From contig MBPM02000005.1 of assembly GCA_001695595.3 (NCBI GenBank), forward strand, positions 62,001-126,000: 64,000 bases of DNA, written 5' to 3'. The notes beneath the pieces are model-generated. The model did no database searches. It saw only the letters and a program-made list of their open reading frames with translations, and had not been told where the DNA came from. Every line of letters begins with the position of its first letter. Position 1 is the first letter of the stretch. The translations under genes and the position numbers were made by a program. Positions 33,805 through 47,184 of the stretch are shown here, one piece after another. The stretch comes from Plasmopara viticola (taxonomy: Eukaryota; Oomycota; Peronosporomycetes; Peronosporales; Peronosporaceae).

Positions 33805-36640
33805 TCATCAGGCTATGTTCTTGGACGCCAAAATTCTGCTAACGATTCTTGGATCGTTGCTCACATTCTTTGTCGCTGGTAGCCGTTCCAAAATTATACC
33901 GGTATCGATACCAGTATTACTTTGGGAGTTCGATTCGAATAATTTAGCACGTATGACGTATCGCTTGGTGCTTCTGTCATTGCATTCGTAGTCCTTACAG
34001 CAAACCTTCGTGTTATTGTTTCCACAGTGTGTGCGGATTTTCATTTCGTCATGTATGATTTTACGATGAGCGCGCTCAATCTCTTGCGGATTCAAATGTT
34101 CCTTGGGTAGTTTATCCAGTCCGAATTTCTCTTTCATCCATACGAGCAGGTGTCTCCGCATTTAAGGTCTTGATATTGCTGCCTCTTCATCATAGCTACG
34201 TTTCCCATTGCAAATCTGTAGCTGTTGTTAGCAGTATCGCGAAACTATTTTGTTTTATCAATAAATAACTGGGGAGCAAATAGCGTCACCTTCTTGCTTG
34301 CGAATTTCTTTGGATTCAGTATACTTTGAACGTCATCAATGCAGGAACGTTGCTAGCTCATGATCCCTGATTTTCCGCTCAAGTTGCACATCTTCTTTGT
34401 CATCAGGGACTTGCTTGCCAAATTTACCGATCATCAGACGACGAACGAAGTCGCCAGCTTCCTTTATGTTGTTCGGCATATGATTGGAGTCGATTAGAGT
34501 TGGAATTCTCCAATCTAGCACCGCTTTTCCACGACAGGGCATTTAACTGAACTGCGAGTCATCATTGATACGAGATCTTATCGAGAAAGCGTTTAAGCGC
34601 ATGTCGTCGCAGCAAAGGATATGCTTCGTGGCAAATTTACTCAGGCCAAAATTCTCTCGAATTGAGTTACTTAAATGTTTAGTCTGATCTTGACCAGATG
34701 CAAAATCTGTTAGATCGGCCAAAGGCTTTACCTGATGTTCAATGGACATAAATCATTTACATGAAGTTTACAAAACGGTCAGACATTAATTAAAACGGGA
34801 GTAAATGAGCTCGCTGTCCTGTTCTTCCGTGAATTAAAATAGAAAAGTGTTTGTAAAATAGCGGTGTCTTGGTAGTTTCAAATTTCTGATTGATGTATTT
34901 GAGAGCCTAATTCCTGTAAGACATCTGTTGCATTAATGAATTGAGCGGTTTATAAATAAGAAATTCCGTTGCTGAAGGCGATATATTTATGATCTGATGC
35001 CATGAAGGCAAACGCTGGATGAACCAAATATTTAATGAAATGGAAAAATTCGTCAGATTTCTCTTCGAGGACGTCTGATATGGTTCGTCATTTGCCAAGA
35101 TTATGTTCAGAAATAGCTTTAGATCACTATACTTGTAGGTGTAATATAAATTCGTATGGCTTTCATGGATTACTCATGATCCAAAGATTTATCGCCAATT
35201 ATCTTCAATTTAAGCAGCCAAGCTACAAAAAGTTTGCGTTCTGTTTCGGGCTTAACTGTTTCCTGAGCGACAGCAGCGAAGTATTCAATGTCTTTTGACG
35301 CGAACGCATCCTCGTCAGCGGAAATCTTCTTTTCCCGCGTCCTTGTAAGCAAATCGCCTTTGTTTTTTTAGAGGCATGAGTACATTATTACCAAGCACAT
35401 TGCTTTTCTTCGTTGAAGATTGAAAGCATCGTATCATCCGATTCGTGTATACAGAACAATGCGAAGAGCCGGAAGGTTTGGCATAAACGAAGTTGCCTCG
35501 TTGTGCCCGTCCATAGATATTAAATTTTGCTGGATCTTAATCTAGAAATTGCTGATCTTCTGAATAAGCAGCAGCATCCAGCAAGATTGGCGTGTTGAAG
35601 GTAGAGTTGGATGGGTTGATTACTTGCTTTACATTCCCTCGTTTGTCTCCTCCTGGAAGGGAAAGCGATGCGTTGCTGCAAAATGGCTGAAGATCAATGC
35701 ACGATTTTAAAACTCGAAGGAAAAGTTTCCGACATCGCTGATTAGTGTGAATTACTCCATCATGATGTATTTGACAATAGCTTTACGCTCTGCAACAGTA
35801 AATTTGATGTTGTAACCAATGTGCGTGGATAATCTGACACCACCGTCCATTTTACGCCATCGATTCGTCACAAGAAAGTCAATGTACTCTTTATAGACAT
35901 AAGAAATTCAATCGATCTACATAGAGGTGCGTGCTTGAAGTTGGTCACACAATCAGCAGCCATTTAAAAAACGACTCCATCAGTCGTCATCTCATATATT
36001 TTATTTCATGCATCGGTGAGCTCTTGATCCCAAGTGATGAAGAACTTGCTTTTGCGATTGCCAATGAATACTTCATGACATATATGTTTCAACTGCTCAT
36101 GAGCAATTCCAACAAATGCAGATCTATCAGTATGACTATCTAGCGAATCAAAGCGACGATTCGTTCCTTTGCTATCAACGACCTGCAACACATGCGCATC
36201 GTTAACATCATAAAGATATTTTTTTACCTTATTCATATAGTGAGTAGCTTACATAAGCAACGCCACTACCGTCCTTCTTAATACAGTTTTCGTTACTTAT
36301 TCAAGTCTTCGATCATCGACTGGCTTGACGATCACTCCACCTACTAAAGTCACAATTGTTTTGACAAACACTTCATCAACGGTCTCAGCAACTGGTTCAA
36401 CAATGGTATCAAAACCTGGCCTGGTGATGGCTTCAGGAATTGACTCTATAACTGATTCCACAACTAGGCTGGCGGCTGGTTCTAAAGCTGGTTTACAATG
36501 GGCTTGACGACTGTTTTAGGAACTGATTTTACAACGGGCTTTACAGCTGCAGCATATTTACATACGTGACCACAATAATTCCAGCAGCAAGGTGTAGCCT
36601 TGAAGCATTTACTCCGACAAAGCACACTTCCAAGAGTTGG
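33805..36640 (-). pseudogene. D5-like primase-helicase relic, copy 2 (inverted)
   Basis: Same family as the 30.7-33.4 kb copy but on the minus strand, so the two form an inverted pair with the CRN relic and its flank between them. Val/Pro repeats lie at about 36580-36310. The block RSAFVGIAHEQLKHICHEVF is near 36160-36060, and a CCDDM Walker-B-like motif near 34610. The best-preserved segment is GDFVRRLMIGKFGKQVPDD (about 34465-34410), typical of the C-terminal part of D5 helicases. A Cys-rich end (CGNNNTKVCCKDYEC) lies near 34020-33975. The Walker A region is shortened (SGKA remains near 34730). Several stops and deletions. Confidence 0.6.
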
Positions 36641-37866
36641 TTTTCGATATGACGATATATTCTATACTTTGTTAAACAAATTTCAAAATAGAAAATTCTG
36701 AATATTTTGATCGAAAAAAAAGCTATACAACTTTCACGATCTAACTACACGGGCTTTCTCGGCCCGCTCTATATGCTTCGTAATATTATGAGGTTTTGTC
36801 CTTGTGTTTTTTCCATTATATTAATTCTGCTTGGCCAAGTTAGCATCTCGCTCCTTCTGATAGTAGTATTTTTGTGCTTATTTGATAATGGTCGCTTAAG
36901 TAAGTCATTTTTTATATGCAAAGCTGTATACTATCTATAGTCAAACTGACATTTCTTATGTCCCGTAAATATGACCGTGACAAGTCTTGTGAGAAACATC
37001 AAGCGAATGTACCATACTGATTTTGATGCCAAAACGATAAATAGGCATCAAGATCGTCATGGCCTTGGTAAAAATTATTGGAACTGCTTGAACCTGGATG
37101 TTGCTAAGACAAAAGGCTTACTAATTTCCAGGTTTGAGATCTTCTCATTAATTTTAAAGTACTATTATGTTCTTTGCCACGATGACCCCTACAAAAATAA
37201 TAGTTGTCGATAGAAATATCATCTATCATCTTTAGAACTACAGCTTCGCTTTTTGTTGGGACAAACTGAAACTCGCAGAATCACGCATTAGTCATTTTGT
37301 TCCATAGCACCAATTGAAGCATAGTGTTCAGCCGGAAGCGAAGCCTGGAGAAGCCATCCCGTGTGAATACTCCAGGGCGATCACCGATCGGAATGAGATC
37401 AATCAATGATTTTTAGGAAATTCGTTGATGACATGATGCTTCTGGGCAAGGGTTTGATTCGGTAAAACAACAAGGTTGATCTGTATGATTTGCTTTCGCT
37501 GCACAACGTGACAATTCATGTATCTCAACTCACACTACTGATCCGACAATTTTTTGTGCACGCAGATAACAACAGCCTGTCAATGAGATATAGAAAAAAC
37601 TTTGCTTCGGCGTGAAAGTAGTAGATGTTATTAGGTTAATTTTCGTTGTAAAACCTTCCACACCTACACCAAGGGTTTTCTTACAAATATAGCGCGAAGT
37701 GCAAGCTAGTACTTGTACAGCTTATAATGAATTTCACTCTCAACACTGTCGTTGGTTTGTTGAATCATAAATCCGCCAATGTGTTCCATATGGTCAATTT
37801 TATGCTCATAGAAATGATCATCGTGTCTCCTCGTGTGTATGGTCCTAAGTATGTCATCAATCAAAA
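36641..37866. repeat. AT-rich repeat DNA related to the 27.4-30 kb array
   Basis: 37000-37230 is a diverged copy of the 183-bp spacer in the orientation seen at 29844-30026 (starts ATCAAGCGAATG, ends TTGTCGATAG). The upstream basic region of the element recurs in reverse near 36720-36800. No intact gene. Confidence 0.55.
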
Positions 37867-38820
37867 GCGAGTTGATGAGTGGCTCGATTATGTCAAATAC
37901 GTCCTATCTGGTAAGAATGATACTGTTTAATTTTCTAGTGAAATACTTTGCTCATCTAATCAAGCCATCAATTTTCTAGGCGAAGCCTCTTACTCTATGA
38001 TCATTATATAAAGGGCTAAGTCACCGACGATCGTACGCAATAATTGTGGAACATTTTGAGTCATTTTGCAAATTATATGATCTTGACTAACAATTGTTTT
38101 GGTCCTACTACCGTAGCCAATGGTCATCGATACATGTGTTTCGTCGCTAGTGAATGCCGTGTCGATAATGGAAAATTTCGATCACTATTTCGATAATTTT
38201 GCCAATATCGATGCGGGTCGTGACATAATTCACTACCTCGCGCATAACAATTCAAACCACAATAATTTCCTCTCATTACGAATACGAAGGGACTTAAAGC
38301 GAAGCAAACAAACTTCATCGTGAAGTTCTGAATATGCTTGGGAGCGCGAGTTGATGAGTGGCTCGATCATGTCAATACGTGCTACCTGGTAAGAATGATA
38401 CTGTTTTTTTATTAGTGAAATACTTTGCTCATCTCATCAAGCTCTCAATTTCTCTAGACGAAGCCTTCGACTCAAACAATCCCTCTATGATCATCATATA
38501 AAGGGCTATGTCACCGACGATCGTACGCAAAAATCGTAAAACATTTGAAGTCAATTTGCAAATTATGTCATTTTGACTAACAATGGTTTTGGTTCCACTA
38601 CCGTAGCCAATGGTCATCGATACATGTGTCTCGTCGCTAGTGAATGTCGTGTCGGTAATGGAATATTTCAATCACTTTTTCGATACTTTTACCAAAATCG
38701 ATGCGGGTCGTGACATATTTCACTACCTCAGCCGCAATCGTTTCATGTCAGTAAGTATAAGGAGGAACTCAAAGCAAAGCAAACGAACTTCATCGCAAAG
38801 TTTTGAATATGCATGAGACA
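37867..38820 (+). repeat. direct tandem duplication, about 479-bp units
   Basis: Units start GCGAGTTGATGAGTGGCTCGAT at 37867 and 38346. They share most of their length, including GACGATCGTACGCAA, GTCATCGATACATGTGT and the stretch to AAGCAAACAAACTTCATCG, with small indels and roughly one difference every ten bases. One frame (NGHRYMC...SECRV) is shared but stopped in both copies. Source gene not recognised. Confidence 0.8.
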
Positions 38821-41800
38821 CAAAGTGATGAAGCAGATGATGATTTCAAAATAGCATCGACGTCTTATTGGTATGAGAAATATTGCAGATAGGCTGATAC
38901 GAGCGAATAGTCTCGGATGATGTGTATTAATGTACATAGTAAATTGCTTAAGATTAAAGGGAGAGAAACGGGAGAGAAGAAGATAAGTGATTGTGGCAAG
39001 CTTCGGAAAGCCGATATCGAACCATTCAACGACAGATCTTGGGAGTACAGTTAGCGCAGTATATTCAATAGAGTCATTTGCCAGAAGTGAGGTCCGAGAC
39101 TTTGTTTCTGAAGTTACGTAATTTCTTCGTTTTGGTCATGCGCAAAAACAGAAAAAAAATATAAACATGAGCTCCAGCCCATCAGTCAGATGCTTCCTGG
39201 ATATGAAGTGATACTTTCAGCCCACAAGTTGGTTTGAACCATCACAATCACACGTAATGTTTTCGCTGACCATACCGCTTGTACTTTTTATTGAGCACTT
39301 CTTTAGTAGCTTTCCAGAATTTCTTGTGCTCAATTGTTGCCTTTACCATTTCAGTAGTGCAATGCAAGTTTTCTCGAATAAGTTTACCTGCAACATTTCA
39401 TAAGCAAGTAATTGAGACCTCAGACTACTTAGTCAATTTAGTCGCAACATCGTATGAGCCATACTTCCAAAAATACGGATAGATTGCGATCTCACTTGTT
39501 CTTTTCCCTTAAACCCAACGCTTGGAATTAGACCAATGCCCATTCATACGATGTTCAAGAAGATTGAACATGCTACCAACTTAGTAAATGTCGCTTTGGC
39601 TACAAATGATTCTTCAGACGGAAAGGATCATGATTATTGTTATATACATTAGTAGCATTTATTCATCAAGATCAAACATAACAAAAGTTATCCCCATCGA
39701 AACGATCTGCCTTTCATACGACGACGAGTCATGGTAGATGCTATACTCACGCCACTTACCTCTTCCACCAATTCACGCAATGGAGTAGATTCAGGTTCGA
39801 CCGCGGTGAAAATACCATCTATGAGTCCCGAAGCGAGTGCCTTCCAGTTCTCTCAAATAAAACTTATAATACCTTTTGCAAAAGATTTGAATCCTTTCCC
39901 AGAAGCCAGAGCCACTAAGTCATATCTGATAAGTACGCAAACAAATCATCGTGCGACGTATACCAAGTCGTTCCTTCGCCCGATTCGAAAGCTCTCATAA
40001 GCTTCTCGTGAGATCCAGGGTAAAGTAATGATGATGATTTTTGTTTAACTGTGAGTGTTCAGGTGAACGGGCTTGCCGTGTAGCCCTTTGCCAGCCCTGC
40101 GTGGCTTAAATCGACAAGAAATTCGTAGTACATTACCTGTTTTTATAAAACAAATCATGTCGAAGCTTAATAAATTTTAATTGCTCAGTCTCCACGAAGT
40201 TAAAAATCTTGTTGCTCGTGACATAAAGTTCGGAAGCGAGCATGACAATCTATCGGACACTACGTTAAATCGATGCACAAAGCAAATGTTTAAGCTCTAC
40301 AAGGCCGTTGTTGCAAAACAGTACTCAGTTTTTAAACAAATACGACGATGTGACCATTCAAATGACATAAAAGGTAAGCTTCTGATGAGCATCAGTACAA
40401 GCAAAGAGAGGCTAATCTAAACATCATATGCCATGTGTAGAATGGTCAAGAATAGATACCAAGATACAATTGCTAATTACAATACAATTTGGAAAAGAAA
40501 TGGGTACGCTGCAAAGTTGGATGAAGAAGTGACGCCTCAGGAAGATAATGATTGTATTAGCTATATAGAGCTTATGCCTGTCCATGGAAGAGTCACAACG
40601 GTCCTTAGTAAAACGTACAAAAAATATTTTGCTCTCGATTCGAGTTTGAGCAGCTAACCAAAATCGAGAGAACTGCTTGTCTCAAGTTTCTGTTTGACTA
40701 TGGATGAAGGAGATTTTATAGCTCGTTTGAATATCCAAACGTTCTTCTTACCCCCGATATGGTGCCAACTATATTCGGGGGGATAAATTGCAATTTAGTG
40801 GCTTCACGAACGTTTGGCTTTTGAGGGCCGCAAATTATTTAGTTGGATAGCACGACGTTGAGCTAGTTCGAGTCACATCTCAAAATGGAAAGCAGCCTAG
40901 GAAGCGGCTGTGGGGCATTTCCAATGACAGCAAGGGTAGTATGATTATTTAAATGCAAGAAAAACACCTCGTTCAAGTCATACCAGAACAATTCATGAAA
41001 TACAATGGAAAGCCAATGTCAATGCACATGATTCGACAAGTTGCTGAGTCTCGTTTCCAACGTATGCTCAGCTCATCAACCGTGGAAGAATGATCTACAT
41101 GCTAACTTTCTTACAATAACATGGCTGCTTATACGAGCTACAACAAAGTTATTAAAAATCGGGCAAGTTATCCGGACTCGAACACATCGTCTTAGCCAGA
41201 TGCATCGTTTAAGCTTGAGCCAACACTCGTTGCAAATCCTGCCGCAAAGACTACAAACATGCCTAGAGACCGTCGGGAACGCGTTTTTTTATGATAATTT
41301 CACTCTTTCTGACTGTGACAAAACATTCAAGATTGAGATTCTTGAGATCTGTTCTATTTTCTATAAAATCAATGAATCAAACTATGAGAACATCAATAAG
41401 TCAATTTACCAGAAACATCAGCTAACTGATCTATCATAAATGCTTACAGCTTCTAAGCGATAATATTGTAAAATAAAACAAGCGAATGCTGCAATGTTGC
41501 TATACTAATTTCGATACTGAAACGAATGATAAACATCAAATTGTCATGGCCCTGGAAAACTTCAGTGGACCTGCTTGGACCTCCTTGATCCTAGATGTTG
41601 CCAGGCTAAAAGGTTTTTTTAAATTTTCCAGATTGGAGATCATCTTGTTGGTCTTTTGTACTTCTCGTCCCAATGACCCTACAATAGATCTATTCATTTT
41701 TGGAAATATCTTACTTAATGATCCATCATCATCTATCGTCTAGCTCTTATTTTGGAGTACAACTTCACTTTTTGTTAGAACAAATTAAAACTAGCAGAAT

Positions 41801-43150
41801 CACTATAGATTCGCATTATGATTGCCTCTCGTGTAATAAGCTGAGATAATTTTGTCATGGACGGCCTTCTTTTTTCCTAGGTCCATATATATTTTGAAAT
41901 GCTATCTTGAAATCGTATGTTTTCAATTAAATGACTATCGAATAATAAAAAGACGCACATGCCGATTCATCCGACACAAAGCAGTCGATACATCGTGTTC
42001 TCGTGGTGCCACACGTACTGGCACGGAAAAAACATATAACTATCGTAAGGAATCCGTAATGACAACATGATGAGAACAGGACAAGAACATTGAACAATTG
42101 CAAATACACATATGTCCAACGTTTATTTATTTTGCTATCTGAATTTACTCGTTTTGCGCTAATTGATCATACTCCTTCTTCAATCTGGGGCAGTTTGAAT
42201 TAACGAGCTAATTCTCGATTAGCCAAGCACTGTAACTTCAATCCTTGTTGATTTCCAATCTATCAAAAAACGTTTGTATTTTTCCCATGCCATCACCAGC
42301 GAAAGGTCATATACCTCTAGACCTATACCTCGATAATAAAAAAATAAATAATACAAACTTCCAGCGCTAATTGGCTCAAAAATGAGGATTGTTGATACAT
42401 CAATGTCGCTCTGGACTTAATTAGACATAGTTTTTATACAGAATTTCATCAAATAGTGGCATCCACTTGATGTTAGTTTGTTAATTTGCATACCAAAAGT
42501 CGTAATCAACATTCATATCGATTGAGCCTTTCAGTTATCCATAAGAGATATCAATCAATCGACGGTAGAAAACTTTAATTAATCGATCTATAAGAAATAT
42601 CAATCGATGGTGGCATTCACAAGATGTTACTTCGTTGATTTACAAACCGAGGGTAATAAACCGACATCAAATTTGTTATGACCTTGGTAGAATTTATCCA
42701 ACCTGCTTCACCTGGATTTTGCTAGGACAAAAGGTTTATTGACTATTCAGCTTAGAGGTCTATAAGTTTGTCTTATAGTAGTTTTATATTTTTTGTCCTA
42801 ATGACCCACAAAAATCATAGATGTCAATTGAAAATACCTCAATCAGTGATCCATTATAATCTTTCATTCTTTTCTAATAGTGAAGCTACAATCTTACATT
42901 TTGTTGGGACATATACTTACTACACGAAACGCGAGGAAATCGTCGTTGCAGTTGCTTTTCGTGTAAAAATTTACTCAGGGATGACAATCTAAGTTCTTGG
43001 GACAAAGATATTATACGATGTTTTGAAGGAATTATACGTTTTAATTAAATGCTTATTGATTCAATCAAAAGGACGAAATTTGTCACCATCGTAGTTGAGA
43101 GACATAAAAAAACGATTTTGATGTTTGACGTCAAATAGAATTTGTGTATT
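38821..43150. other. repeat-rich stretch without an intact gene
   Basis: Contains two adjacent plus-strand frames (40181-40420 and 40433-40657, 79 and 74 codons) with natural-looking composition but no recognised family; they may be pieces of one broken gene. Copies of the spacer/array sequence recur at about 41480-41800 and 42430-42830. Otherwise AT-rich with no motif. Confidence 0.45.
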
Positions 43151-43456
43151 AGAACGGCTTACACAAGCGACCCTTATCAAATCCATTGAGAGCCGAAGCT
43201 AAAAGCACAAAAGGGCTTTTTTGGGATAACCAAGAGGCTAAGTTGGCCAAGCAGAAATAATACAATGAAAAAAGGACGAGATTTACCAATATTATGAAGC
43301 ATATGGAGTGTGCAAGCGGGTCGAAAAGCCCGAATATCATAACGTAAAACTCGAATATTTCTTTCGATAACAATCTTCAGGTTCGGACGAAATAAATCTA
43401 TTATGGTGTTCGTTGATGATTATGTAAGAAATATTAATATATTAAATATCAAATTC

Positions 43457-46140
43457 TGGCAATGTGCTCTGTCGAAAATGTAACCGAAAAAGCTTCAAGG
43501 CTACACCTTGCTGCTGGAATCCTCATGGTCACATGAGTAAATATACTATGAATGTTACGCCCATTGTAGAATCATCCACGGAAACATTTGTCAAGCCTAT
43601 TGCAAAACAAGTTGTAGAATTCGCCGCCAAACTGATTGTAGAATTAATTGTTAAGTCAATTCTTGAAGCCATCACCAGACCAGTTGTTGAGACCATTATT
43701 TAACCAGCTGCTGAGACCGTTGGTGAAGTGTTTGTCAAACCAGTAGTAAATTCAGTTGCTGAAGCAGCCGTCAAGCCAGTTGGCGATTGAAAATTCTAAT
43801 TATAATACATCGATGTCTATCGCGGGCAGCAATACTAACACTGGATTAAGAAACACCGTAGTGGTGTTGGTAATGTTATCTACTCACTATATGGAGAATA
43901 TAGAGAATATTTCTATAATGTGAAGGATACGCATGTGCTGCAGTTCTTGATGGCAAAGAAAAAAGCCGTCGCTTCGTTTGGCTATACGGTCATGTTGAAA
44001 GATCTGCATTTGTTGAATCTGCTCATGAGCAATTAAAACATGAGTATCATGAAGTATTTAAAGGCAATCGCAAAATCAATTTCTTATCGATTGCGACCAA
44101 AAGCTTACCGATACGAAATTCAAAGCATATGAAATGACGACTGATGAATTGGTTCTTTAGATGGCTGCTGATCATACGACCGCACTTAAGCACACACTGG
44201 AATCTATCGATTGCAAATTTGCTATTTAGAAAACATCGACTTTCTTGTGCCGAAACGATCGCGTAAAATGGACGGTGATATCAAATTATCCACGCGTATT
44301 GCTACTAACATCATATTTACTATTGCAGTGTGTAAGAATATTGTCGATTACTTGCTGAAAGAGTCTTTTACACAAATCAGTGATGTCGGAGACTCTTACA
44401 TCGAGTTTGTGAATTGATCTTCAGCTATATCGCAACATGGATCGCTTTTACTCCCAGGAGGAAACAAACGAAGGTAAACCAATTAATTAAATCATTCAAC
44501 TCTACCTTCAACACGCCATTCTTATTGGATACTGCTGCTGATATGGTATTCTCTGATCGGAATTTGGCCAATAATTTGACGACCAAATTAGTTTATAAGC
44601 CGCAAGACTTCTTTACCGAGTCGACAAATAAATTATCGACAAAGCGATTCAGAAGATCAGCATTATTCCAGATTACGATATATCAATGTATGATGTTCAT
44701 GGACGGGCTCCGAACGACAAATTCGTCTATATCAACCGTATCGGCTCATCGCATTGCTCTGTTTGTGACCGGATCCACGAATTCGATGATACGATGCTCC
44801 TTATCTTTTATTAAGATAAGGAGCATCGTATCATCGAATTCGTAAGGCAATGTATTTGGTGGAAATGTACATATGCTCCGACGGAAACGGAGGCGATTCG
44901 CTGCTAGGATGCGTTCGTGCCAAAAGTCGTTCAGTCCTTCGCTGCTATTGCTCAGGAAGCAGTGAATACCGAAGCAAAACGCTAACTTACTAAGGCCCAG
45001 CGGCTAAAGTTGAAGTTAATCGGCGATATACAGACGCTCATATGGCTCAGGGGCAATGTATTAACGTCATACGGATTATTATGACACTTACAAGTAATGT
45101 GATTTAAAGCTGTTTCGACACCCAAATTTTGACAAATGACGTGTTCTACCAGATGACCCAGCAGAACGGATCTGACTAATTGCTCCATTTCATTAAACAT
45201 ATAATTCATCTAAGATTTGCCTGCATGGCATTAGATCCTAAGCTTGATGGTCTTAGCGACAGAGTTTATGATTTATCACCGCTTAATTCATTCCTTCAAC
45301 AGATCGTCCAAAGGGAATCTAGGTTCGTAAATACATCAATCAGAAATTTGAAATCATTGAGACTCCGCTTTTTGGTAAATACTTTTCTTTTTAATTTACG
45401 GAAGAAGAGGTCATTTATTTTCTTATTGATCGATATCTACACGTTTTGGATGACAAGTATGACTTCATGCTAATAATTCATGGACAGGGAGGATCAGGAA
45501 AAGCCTTTTATCTAAACTTACATCCGGTCAAGGAGCTCTAAATAACTCAATGCAGGCAAAAACTGGCTTGAGTAAATTTGCCAGGAAGCAAATCGTTTTG
45601 TCACGACGATAAGCCTCACAACATCGCATAGACGCTTCCTCGATCCGATTTCTTATCAATGATGATTCGCGGTCCTCTTTCGAGCCCCGTCATGGAGAAG
45701 GGGTGCTAGATTGGAGAAGCTCAACTCTAATCGACTTTGATGCCGAACTACAGAGACGAAGCTAGCGAAATCGTTCGTCGTCTGATGATTGTCAAGTTTG
45801 GCAAGCAATTCCCTGATGACGAAGAATATGTGGAACTGGAGCAGACAGCCAAAGATCAAGAGTCGGCAACGTTCTTGCATCGTAGACTGTCAAATTCTAT
45901 TGAATTAAGGACAACTACGCAAGCAAGAAGATGACGTCATTTGATCCCCAGTCATGCATTGACAAAAGAAATGAGCTTCGCGAGACTGCAAACAACAGGA
46001 ACGATTTGACTATGGGAAACGTAGCATATTTTGAAGGGGCAAAATATCAAGATTATTAATGTAGAGACTTGCTCGTATGGATGAAAGAAAAATTAGGACT
46101 GGATAAACGACCTAAGAGACCCTCATACCCGCAAGAAATT
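43457..46140 (+). pseudogene. D5-like primase-helicase relic, copy 3
   Basis: Plus-strand copy of the repeated gene. Val/Pro repeats at 43540-43790; block KLSTRIATNIIFTIAVCKNIV near 44280-44340. The zinc-ribbon-like SVCDRIHEFDDTMLL (about 44757-44803) is interrupted by a foldback; a Walker-A-like GGSGKA is near 45487. SEIVRRLMIVKFGKQFPDD (45767-45823) is the best-preserved part, as in copy 2. A Cys-rich end lies near 46170 in the adjoining 522-bp repeat. Several stops and frame changes rule out a functional product. Ala follows the Walker Lys where Ser or Thr is expected. Confidence 0.6.
44777..44843. repeat. perfect 31-bp inverted repeat with 5-base loop
   Basis: Arms 44777-44807 and 44813-44843 are exact reverse complements around TTATT. 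The left arm is the normal coding sequence of the primase-helicase relic (IHEFDDTML); the right arm is its mirror and replaces the expected continuation, so it arose by local foldback synthesis. Confidence 0.92.
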
Positions 46141-47184
46141 GAGCTTGGAAACGAACAAACAAAGAATTGCTGTAAGGACTACGGATGCAATGCCAGAAGA
46201 ACCAAGCGATAGTTCACTAATGCTAAAATATTGTCTCCTATTCTTCCTGAGGCCGTCAAAGTAGTTCTGGTATTGTGACCGGTATAATTTTATATCGGTA
46301 ACGTTTTGTAACCTCGAGATTTCAACCCTAACTTAGATTATTTGTAACCAGCGACAAAGAATGCAAAGCACAGAAAGCGACGACTGCTTCAATCCAAGCG
46401 TCGATAGCAAAATTGACGTAGAGGAACACTGTCTAGTAATCTGACTAAGCTACTGTGTGATTTCAAATGGTTTGGACGCCATGATGTGATGTCTGTTTGC
46501 TTTAAGGCGAATGGTATTTGCGAGTCTTTCGCATGATGCGAGGATAGCTCTGTAAGTTATTGCCGATCACATTCGTTCGTCAGAGACACTTGATCGTATG
46601 GATGGGGAGAGAATTTCGGACTATATAAACAACCCAAGGGACACTTAAACCCGCAAGAAATTGAGCTTGGAAACGAACAAACAAAGAATTGCTGTAAGGA
46701 CTACGGATGCAATGCCAGAAGAACCAAGCGATAGTTCACTAATGCTAAAATATTGTCTCCTATTCTTCCTGAGGCCGTCAAAGTAGTTCTGGTATTGTGA
46801 CCGGTATAATTTTATATCGGTAACGTTTTGTAACCTCGAGATTTCAACCCTAACTTAGATTATTTGTAACCAGCGACAAAGAATGCAAAGCACAGAAAGC
46901 GACGACTGCTTCAATCCAAGCGTCGATAGCAAAATTGACGTAGAGGAACACTGTCTAGTAATCTGACTAAGCTACTGTGTGATTTCAAATGGTTTGGACG
47001 CCATGATGTGATGTCTGTTTGCTTTAAGGCGAATGGTATTTGCGAGTCTTTCGCATGATGCGAGGATAGCTCTGTAAGTTATTGCCGATCACATTCGTTC
47101 GTCAGAGACACTTGCTCGTATGGATGGGGAGAGAATTTCGGACTATATAAACAACCCAAGGGACACTTAAACCCGCAAGAAATT
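46141..47184. repeat. 522-bp direct tandem duplication
   Basis: Units start GAGCTTGGAAACGAAC at 46141 and 46663; a third start at 47185 begins the diverged continuation. Units 1 and 2 appear identical apart from one base (TGATCG versus TGCTCG near 46592 and 47114) in a by-eye comparison. The unit covers the Cys-rich end of the primase-helicase relic and the CRN downstream flank. Confidence 0.88.
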
